Shown here: one piece after another, positions 58,633 through 64,000 of the stretch
Layout: every line of letters begins with the position of its first letter
Numbering within the stretch: the stretch's first letter is position 1
Assembly (NCBI RefSeq): GCF_036327415.1
Contig: NZ_CP123961.1
Location: 1,426,001-1,490,000, forward strand
DNA: 64,000 nt
Direction of reading: 5' to 3'
Source: Bartonella grahamii subsp. shimonis
GTDB taxonomy: Bacteria > Pseudomonadota > Alphaproteobacteria > Rhizobiales > Rhizobiaceae
Made by a program: the position numbers and the translations under genes
The notes under the pieces: model-generated
The model's input: only the letters and a program-made list of their open reading frames with translations
Told to the model about the DNA's origin: nothing
Databases searched by the model: none

Positions 58633-59460
58633 TTATTGGTCTCCTAATCCAAAGTCAACTCCTTTCATGAATTTTAAGCCAAATCCTTTAAACAAATTCT
58701 CCGTTAAAGAAGTGATATTCTTCGATGTCAACAACGCAAGATCTTGATATTTCTTTATATATTGAGGGTGTATTTTTTCCGACAGTGGTAATAATGATCT
58801 GATATGTTTGGCGATCGCTTTCGCTGGATCAATCCACTCAACGGACCATAAAGCATGTTCACGAAAGAAGTTAATCAAAAAAGGATAATGTGTGCAGGCT
58901 AAAACAATAACATCAGTATATTGTCTATTTTTTTCCACAAAACATGGCAGGATTTCTTTTCTTAACTCTTCTGTATCGATAGATTTTCCCCGTAAATAAT
59001 CTTCAGCAAATCCAGCCAGCTTTTTACTTCCCACAAGCTGAACATGACACTGTCCAGCAAAAGAGTTAATTAATTCATTTGTATAGGCACGTTTAACTGT
59101 TCCAGGAGTAGCTAATACGGAAATAAAACCAGATTTTGTTTGTTCAGCAGCCAGTTTAATTGCAGGAACCGTTCCTACAAAAGGGACATGAGGAAAATTC
59201 TGTCGTAAATCTGCCATCATTAGTGTAGAAACAGTGTTACAAGCAATCACACATAAGGCTGGATTGTAGCGTGTTAAAAGATTTGTAAAAATCTTTAAAA
59301 TACGCTGTTTCAAAATATTTTCTTTCCAGTTTCCATAAGGAAATCCTGCATCATCAGCAACATAGATAAATTGCATTTCAGAGATAAGAATACGTGCTTC
59401 CCTGAACACGGTTAAACCACCAATACCGCTATCAAAAAAAAGAACAGGTCGTTCATCCAT
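58633..59460 (-). CDS. murI: Glutamate racemase
   Basis: Makes D-glutamate for peptidoglycan, 275 residues. The two catalytic cysteines are in 'VIACNTVSTLMM' (near residue 82) and 'VLACTHYPFL' (near 190), with 'FFDSGIGGLTVFREA' at the N-terminus and 'AGFAEDYLRG' in the middle. The start overlaps the end of the upstream methyltransferase gene by eight bases, so translation is linked. MurI next to a TrmJ-like gene is a regular Rhizobiales pair. Confidence 0.94.
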   Translation of the reverse strand: MDERPVLFFDSGIGGLTVFREARILISEMQFIYVADDAGFPYGNWKENILKQRILKIFTNLLTRYNPALCVIACNTVSTLMMADLRQNFPHVPFVGTVPAIKLAAEQTKSGFISVLATPGTVKRAYTNELINSFAGQCHVQLVGSKKLAGFAEDYLRGKSIDTEELRKEILPCFVEKNRQYTDVIVLACTHYPFLINFFREHALWSVEWIDPAKAIAKHIRSLLPLSEKIHPQYIKKYQDLALLTSKNITSLTENLFKGFGLKFMKGVDFGLGDQ

Positions 59461-60289
59461 TAGTTTTCACACTTATTTTAATTTTTTTACGATCACGCTC
59501 TTCAGGTGCTCTACTCCCCCGCGGATATTGTGGCGAAAAATGATCCAAAGAAGATATAATGCCTCGCAATAAACGAACCTCAGGTTCACTAAAGTTAGCG
59601 CGCGTAAAAACAGAGCGCAAATTTGCAAGCATTACTCCTTTGCGTTCTGGGGGTCTAAAATACCCACGAATATTCAAAGCCTCTTCTAACTGAGATAAAA
59701 AACCATGAAATATTGTTTTATTTGCAGGCTCCATCTCTGCGGCACGAAATGCCGTATCGCTGACATTCTCTAAACCTGTTTTCATCCATTCGTAAGACAT
59801 TAAAAGAACCGCTTGCGCAATATTAAGTGACGCAAAAGCAGGATTAACTGGAAAAGTAATAATTTCATCAACAAGGCTGATTTCATCATTTTCTAGTCCC
59901 CATCTCTCTCTTCCAAAGACAATACCTGTCTTATGTCCGATACTTTCACGCTGACGTAATACGCTTGCTGCTTCGACAGCGCTTTTTACAGTTTTAAATC
60001 CACATCTTTCACGTGCTGTTGTGGCAAAAACATAGTGTAAATCTGCAATTGAATCACGCAATGTATTAAAAATCACAACGTTGTTAATGACATGATCCGC
60101 TTTACTTGCAACAGCTCTAGCTTTTTCATTTGGAAACGTTTCTCGAGGTTTGACTAATCGAAGCTTAGAAAGCCCAAAATTTGCCATTGCCCTTGCGACC
60201 ATACCAATGTTTTCAGGAAGCTGCGGTTCAACTAAAATAATAATGGGACCATTTGTTAAATTTTCACGATTCTTATTCGTTCCAGCCAT
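59453..60289 (-). CDS. TrmH/SpoU-family RNA methyltransferase, TrmJ-like
   Basis: Trefoil-knot (SPOUT) enzyme of 278 residues, likely methylating the ribose at tRNA position 32. Motif 1 is 'VEPQLPENIGMVARAMANFG', motif 2 'IVFGRERWGLENDEI', and motif 3 'NPAFASLNIAQAVLLMSYEW', the standard knot sequence. The C-terminal extension of about 90 residues ('RGIISSLDHF') is usual for TrmJ. The start is the ATG at 60289; a TTG codon precedes it. With ttcA, which also modifies position 32, two enzymes for the same tRNA region lie within 4 kb. Confidence 0.88.
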   Translation of the reverse strand: MAGTNKNRENLTNGPIIILVEPQLPENIGMVARAMANFGLSKLRLVKPRETFPNEKARAVASKADHVINNVVIFNTLRDSIADLHYVFATTARERCGFKTVKSAVEAASVLRQRESIGHKTGIVFGRERWGLENDEISLVDEIITFPVNPAFASLNIAQAVLLMSYEWMKTGLENVSDTAFRAAEMEPANKTIFHGFLSQLEEALNIRGYFRPPERKGVMLANLRSVFTRANFSEPEVRLLRGIISSLDHFSPQYPRGSRAPEERDRKKIKISVKTNG

Positions 60290-60590
60290 CAATCTTACCT
60301 AATTTCACTTAACTATTTCCCTCTTCACTATTTTTTACAAAACCTTCTTCACAGTACTCTAATGTTGTTTAATAATAAATTGCTGTTTAATAATAAATTA
60401 TAGACAATGTATCTTTTCACTCAAAAATAATAAATTTTAAAAGCCATTAAAGTGAACGATGGAATTTATAACAATTTATATAAGATATCGTAGCGTTTTT
60501 TTACGTCAATTTTATCTTTTCTTATAGGGAACCACCCCTACAAATCATAATCTCAGTTGAATTATCAAATCATAAACCCTAAAAAGAGAT
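60290..60590. other. Divergent promoter region, TrmJ-like gene and sfsA
   Basis: 301 bases. An 18-bp-period direct repeat, TGTTTAATAATAAATT at 60366-60381 and 60384-60399, is the only visible structure. Both promoters should be here. Confidence 0.6.
60366..60399. repeat. 16-bp direct repeat between TrmJ-like gene and sfsA
   Basis: TGTTTAATAATAAATT twice with two bases between. Could be a duplication scar or a double binding site in the divergent promoter region. Confidence 0.85.
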
Positions 60591-61307
60591 ATGCACTTTA
60601 TTCCAAAACTTTTTCCTGCAAAGCTTATCCGTCGTTATAAACGTTTCCTTGCAGATGTTCAACAAGATGACCAGCATGTCCTCACCGTATCTGTACCTAA
60701 TACAGGATCAATGCTTGGATTAACAGCTTTCAATTCTAATATTTGGCTTTCATATCATAACAACATCAAACGAAAATATGCTTATCAATTAGAAATTATT
60801 GAAGCTGATAATACTTTGGTTGGCATTAATACTGCTTTACCCAATAAACTTGCGTTAGAAGCAATTCAAAACGGATTACTACCAGAATTAAGTGGATATA
60901 AAACAATTTTAAAAGAACAACGCTATGGGACACAATCACGAATTGACTTTCTTTTACGTGATGACATTCTTCCTGATTGTTACCTAGAAGTCAAAAATGT
61001 TCATTTTATTCGTCAAAAAGGATTAGCAGAATTTCCTGATAGTGAAACAAAACGTGGTGCACGTCACCTTGATGAACTCATAGAAGTTGTACAACAAGGA
61101 AAACGCGCTGCTATGCTTTATATTATTCAACGAGAAGATTGCGCAGCTTTTACAATCTGTCATGATCTTGATCCACTTTATGGACGTAAATTTGATTTAG
61201 CATTAAAATCAGGAGTAGAATGTTATGCTGTAAAGTGTCACGTAAGTGTAGAAGGCATTTTTCCGATTCAGAGAGTAAAAATAGAAAACAGAAAAAACAA
61301 TGACTGA
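60591..61307 (+). CDS. sfsA: SfsA family DNA-binding/nuclease-like protein
   Basis: 238 residues matching SfsA, known in E. coli for stimulating maltose genes at high dose and with a nuclease-like fold; its true role is unclear. Visible: 'LIRRYKRFLADV' at the start, 'VPNTGSMLGLTAF', 'RIDFLL' and 'CYLEVKNVHFI' (a PD-(D/E)XK-like strand pair), 'DSETKRGARHLDELIE'. The map gene overlaps its end by eight bases, so both are translated together. Confidence 0.92.
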   Translation: MHFIPKLFPAKLIRRYKRFLADVQQDDQHVLTVSVPNTGSMLGLTAFNSNIWLSYHNNIKRKYAYQLEIIEADNTLVGINTALPNKLALEAIQNGLLPELSGYKTILKEQRYGTQSRIDFLLRDDILPDCYLEVKNVHFIRQKGLAEFPDSETKRGARHLDELIEVVQQGKRAAMLYIIQREDCAAFTICHDLDPLYGRKFDLALKSGVECYAVKCHVSVEGIFPIQRVKIENRKNND

Positions 61308-62130
61308 GTATATTGAATATAATAAAAGCCCTTTAAAATTTAATGGGAAAATTCGCATTTTTGATGATTATGCTTTTGCTAAAATGCGTGAAGTTGGTCG
61401 CATTGCTGCAGAGTGCCTTGATGCACTTACGGATATTATTAAGCCAGGTGTTACTACACAAGAAATTGATGATTTTGTATTCATTTTTGGTGCTAAGAAA
61501 GGAGCACTTCCTGCTGATCTAAATTATCATGGATACAGCCATTCATGCTGTACATCTATCAATCACGTTGTCTGTCATGGCATTCCCAATAAAAGACCCT
61601 TGCAAGAAGGCGATATTGTGAATGTTGATGTAACCTTTATCCTTGATGGTTGGCATGGGGATTCAAGCCGAATGTATCCTGTTGGAAAAATCAGGCGTGC
61701 TGCAGAACGCCTGCTAAAAATAACCTATGAAAGTCTTATGAAAGGAATCGCTGTTGTTGAGCCTGGGGCAACCACAGGTGATATTGGTGCAGCCATTCAA
61801 CAGTATGCAGAATCTGAACGATGTTCAATTGTGAAAGATTTTTGTGGACATGGTATTGGGCAGCTTTTTCATGATGCACCCAATATCCTTCATTATGGAA
61901 ACCCTGGAGAAGGAATAGAATTAAAACAAGGTATGATGTTTACAATTGAGCCTATGATTAACCTTGGTAAACCACAAGTTAAGATTTTATCTGACGGTTG
62001 GACTGCTGTTACCCGTGACCGCTCTCTGACAGCACAATATGAACATACAATTGGTGTCACAAATGAAGGGTATGAAATATTTACACAATCTCCTAAAAAT
62101 ATTTTTTATATTCCAAATTCGCATACCTAA
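61300..62130 (+). CDS. map: Methionine aminopeptidase, type I
   Basis: Removes the N-terminal Met of new proteins; 276 residues. The five metal ligands are in '[18 protein letters not shown]' (two Asp), '[12 protein letters not shown]' (His), '[10 protein letters not shown]' (Glu) and 'QYEHTIGVT' (Glu). '[20 protein letters not shown]' is the substrate-side segment with the catalytic His. It overlaps sfsA by eight bases and is followed by radC 17 bases later, an ordered trio found in Rhizobiales. Confidence 0.95.
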   Translation: MTEYIEYNKSPLKFNGKIRIFDDYAFAKMREVGRIAAECLDALTDIIKPGVTTQEIDDFVFIFGAKKGALPADLNYHGYSHSCCTSINHVVCHGIPNKRPLQEGDIVNVDVTFILDGWHGDSSRMYPVGKIRRAAERLLKITYESLMKGIAVVEPGATTGDIGAAIQQYAESERCSIVKDFCGHGIGQLFHDAPNILHYGNPGEGIELKQGMMFTIEPMINLGKPQVKILSDGWTAVTRDRSLTAQYEHTIGVTNEGYEIFTQSPKNIFYIPNSHT

Positions 62131-62147
62131 CACAATGTAGAGATGTT

Positions 62148-62942
62148 ATGGCTAAAAAAATAAATCAAAAGGAAGATACTCCAAGTAATCACTTTGCATT
62201 AATATCGAGTTCTCCACTTACCCCAGTATCAGAAAGAAAAAGTGAAGAGCCTCAGAAAAACGCACAGCTCCATAAACATTATCAAGGACATCGTGAGCGT
62301 CTTCGGAGGCGTTATTTAAAGTCAAAAGGAAATGCAATCGAAGATTATGAATATCTTGAATTATTGCTTTTTCGCACAATACCCCGCGCAAACACAAAAC
62401 CCATAGCTAAAAATTTGATAGCACGTTTTGGTTCATTAGCGGATGTGTTGGGGGCAGATATTCACCGACTTCAAGAAATTCCAGGATGTGGTCCCGCCAC
62501 TGCAATTGATTTAAAAATTATTTCAGATGTTGCTGGACGTCTTGCTCGTGCGCAATTGTTTAAACGTGATGTTTTTTCATCATGGGATAAAGTGTTAGCT
62601 TATTGTAAAGCTGTTATGGCTCATGAAACACGTGAACAATTTCGTATTTTGTTTCTTGATAAGAAAAACGGCTTACTTGCTGATGAGGTGCAACAAACTG
62701 GAACCATTGATCACACCCCTGTTTATCCTCGTGAAGTTATTTCTCGAGCTTTAGAGTTATCCGCATCAGGACTTATCTTAGTCCACAATCACCCTTCTGG
62801 CGATTCCACCCCCTCTGATGCAGATATAACAATGACATATAGATTAAAAGATGCGGCAAATGCATTAGGCATTATTATCCATGACCACCTTATTATTGCA
62901 CGAAATAACCATACGAGCTTTAAAGCGTTAAAACTTATATAA
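62148..62942 (+). CDS. radC: RadC family JAMM/MPN domain protein
   Basis: 264 residues. A helix-hairpin-helix UPF0758 N-terminal domain (about 45-125, '[16 protein letters not shown]') precedes the JAMM metalloprotease-like domain whose motif is '[17 protein letters not shown]', with '[20 protein letters not shown]' before it. The first 35 residues are a variable polar tail. The old idea of a DNA-repair role is not settled. It ends the sfsA-map-radC operon; a hairpin follows. Confidence 0.92.
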   Translation: MAKKINQKEDTPSNHFALISSSPLTPVSERKSEEPQKNAQLHKHYQGHRERLRRRYLKSKGNAIEDYEYLELLLFRTIPRANTKPIAKNLIARFGSLADVLGADIHRLQEIPGCGPATAIDLKIISDVAGRLARAQLFKRDVFSSWDKVLAYCKAVMAHETREQFRILFLDKKNGLLADEVQQTGTIDHTPVYPREVISRALELSASGLILVHNHPSGDSTPSDADITMTYRLKDAANALGIIIHDHLIIARNNHTSFKALKLI

Positions 62943-62954
62943 ATCTTATGGGAT

Positions 62955-62984
62955 AAAAAATACGTCATTCAACTATGAATGACG
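62955..62984 (-). terminator. Terminator between radC and the DUF3126 gene
   Basis: Perfect 9-bp stem CGTCATTCA / TGAATGACG with an ACTA loop. It lies three bases after the DUF3126 stop and 20 bases after radC. On the minus strand TATTTTTTA follows, so it serves the DUF3126 gene best; it may also stop radC. Confidence 0.7.
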
Positions 62985-62986
62985 AA

Positions 62987-63199
62987 TCAACTTTCTAAAT
63001 CAATATCTAATATAGCCATTGAGAAATTATAGGAGAGCTCATCTTCATCTTCATCTCGATAGATAATACCTAAAAACTCATCTCCCATATAAACCTCACA
63101 AGAATCACTCTTTTTAGGCCGTGCCCTGACTTGCAATGCTGAGTTTTGGAATATATTTTTTAAGTAATTATCAAGTTTTTTTATTTCATCAGCATTCAC
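62987..63199 (-). CDS. DUF3126 family small protein
   Basis: 70 residues, typical of DUF3126, a family of small alphaproteobacterial cytoplasmic proteins without known function. Conserved-looking parts are 'VRARPKKSDSCEVYMGDEFL' and 'DEDEDELSYNFSMAILDIDL'. The start is GTG at 63199 with AGGAGAG just before. Very acidic in the second half. It stands alone between two convergent/tandem neighbours. Confidence 0.8.
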   Translation of the reverse strand: MNADEIKKLDNYLKNIFQNSALQVRARPKKSDSCEVYMGDEFLGIIYRDEDEDELSYNFSMAILDIDLES

Positions 63200-63805
63200 T
63201 ATGCTCTCCTGTTTTTTTGAAACGATTAAAATATTTGCGTGTCGCGCAAATAAGACACTCCCATGATTCTGTAAAGTGAGTAAAAAAGCTTAATCTGAAC
63301 ATTTACTTAATATTACATATACTTACAACGTTCTTTATACATTTATAAAGAACCTTTACAAAAGGATTCTATCATTATTAAATATACCCGAATAGATTAA
63401 AAAATGGCAAAAAACTGTATATTTTTAATAATTTTACTTTATCTCCAATTTTAGCATCTGCATTTAGAATGCAGATTTGTAAAAAATTGATCAATAATTT
63501 ATAATTTTGTTCCTTTTATAAAAAATACAAATAACAATACTTTTTTATTAAAACTACATTTAAAAAAATATTATTACAACATTCAAAAATAATTTTTTTA
63601 ATAACTTTTAAAGTATAATTGTCTAACCTTAGAAGAATTACATCTCTACAAAATATACAAAATAAGCTAATAAGAGCTTATTTTTCTTCCCATTTTTTAT
63701 AAAAATTTATGTCACAATAGAAAAATTTTTAAATAAGCTTTTTTCAATTTATACGAGATAAAAATACTGAGTGTTTTTCTAAATGCTAAAATCTATGAAG
63801 AATGC
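63200..63805. other. Intergenic, nothing recognised
   Basis: About 600 very AT-rich bases between the DUF3126 gene and the end of the hydrolase gene. No gene, repeat or RNA recognised. Confidence 0.5.
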
Positions 63806-64000
63806 TTATCTTATAGGATAACGAGAAAGAAAATCGATAACGCCTTTTTTATAAACTTTATCGCCTACAGCAAGCATATGATCTCGACCAGGAATTGATA
63901 AAGCTTCACCACAAGGCAATAAAGCTGCTAATGGCTCTGCAGCACCGCCAATTTCATCTAATGAACCAACGGCAACAAGTGCAGGTTGTTCGATTTTGTA
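63806..64000 (-). CDS. Alpha/beta hydrolase, C-terminal part (cut by window edge)
   Basis: The last 64 codons of a minus-strand gene, ending with TAA at 63806-63808. 'PALVAVGSLDEIGGAAEPL' and 'ALSIPGRDHMLAVGDKVY' give the catalytic Asp and His of an alpha/beta hydrolase; the nucleophile is outside the window. The frame is open to the window end. Substrate unknown. Confidence 0.8.
   Translation of the reverse strand, partial: YKIEQPALVAVGSLDEIGGAAEPLAALLPCGEALSIPGRDHMLAVGDKVYKKGVIDFLSRYPIR

Noticed and set aside
1..64000. CRISPR arrays, rRNA genes, insertion sequences, riboswitches
   Set aside because: No spaced direct-repeat array, no rRNA sequence, no transposase frame or terminal inverted repeats, and no riboswitch core that I could recognise.

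Overview
The window reads as a chromosomal segment of an AT-rich alphaproteobacterium of the order Rhizobiales, almost certainly a Bartonella. The pointers are an IalB-family secreted protein, phosphatidylcholine synthase, a Cu/Zn superoxide dismutase, Rhizobiales-style gene order (birA-rnj, proS-lolC-lolD, sdhE-mfd, a D-Ala-D-Ala carboxypeptidase-tmk-holB-metG-tatD-MBL operon, a SUF operon with two cysteine desulfurases), long decaying intergenic stretches and broken P4-type integrases. I cannot name the species.

Layout. 1-9307 (+): end of birA, ribonuclease J, proS, lolC/lolD, sdhE, mfd. 9308-11532: a 2.2-kb graveyard with a broken coiled-coil gene that contains two poly-G runs, and a second small remnant. 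11533-14843: ialB-like gene converging on rne across a strong terminator. 15418-20552 (+): amidase amiC, mrcA and prfB with its programmed +1 frameshift. 20819-23740 (-): bcp, tyrS, an alpha/beta hydrolase. 23899-30544 (+): SUF operon (desulfurase, sufB, C, D, S, T). 30628-36227 (+): type III restriction-modification genes mod and res plus an HrgA-like protein. 36861-40817 (-): sodC, a translationally coupled pair of small envelope proteins, an integrase remnant (+), a UbiH-type hydroxylase. 41000-43294 (+): pcs, an ECH-family CoA hydrolase, a small membrane protein. 43372-49919 (-): lipoprotein and the dac-tmk-holB-metG-tatD-MBL operon. 50319-50792: second integrase remnant, then rlpA (-), tRNA-Lys (-), lexA (+), rimO (+), ttcA, rpsD, murI and a TrmJ-like methyltransferase (-), sfsA-map-radC (+), a DUF3126 gene (-) and the end of an alpha/beta hydrolase (-).

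Most genes are housekeeping: RNA decay (rnj, rne), translation (proS, tyrS, metG, prfB, rpsD, rimO, ttcA, map), Fe-S assembly (suf), peptidoglycan (amiC, mrcA, murI, dac, rlpA), lipoprotein export (lolCD) and DNA repair or replication (mfd, lexA, holB, tmk, radC). The accessory parts are the mod-res-hrgA cassette directly behind the SUF operon, the 37.8-38.5 kb pair, and the decayed integrase and coiled-coil loci.

Most worth a second look: a D-Ala-D-Ala carboxypeptidase homologue in which two of the three catalytic motifs are gone (SxN to NGN, KTG to GFG); a LexA whose scissile Ala-Gly has become Ala-Ser; the HrgA-like protein with a putative PD-(D/E)XK nuclease core; and a perfect palindrome in front of the SUF operon.
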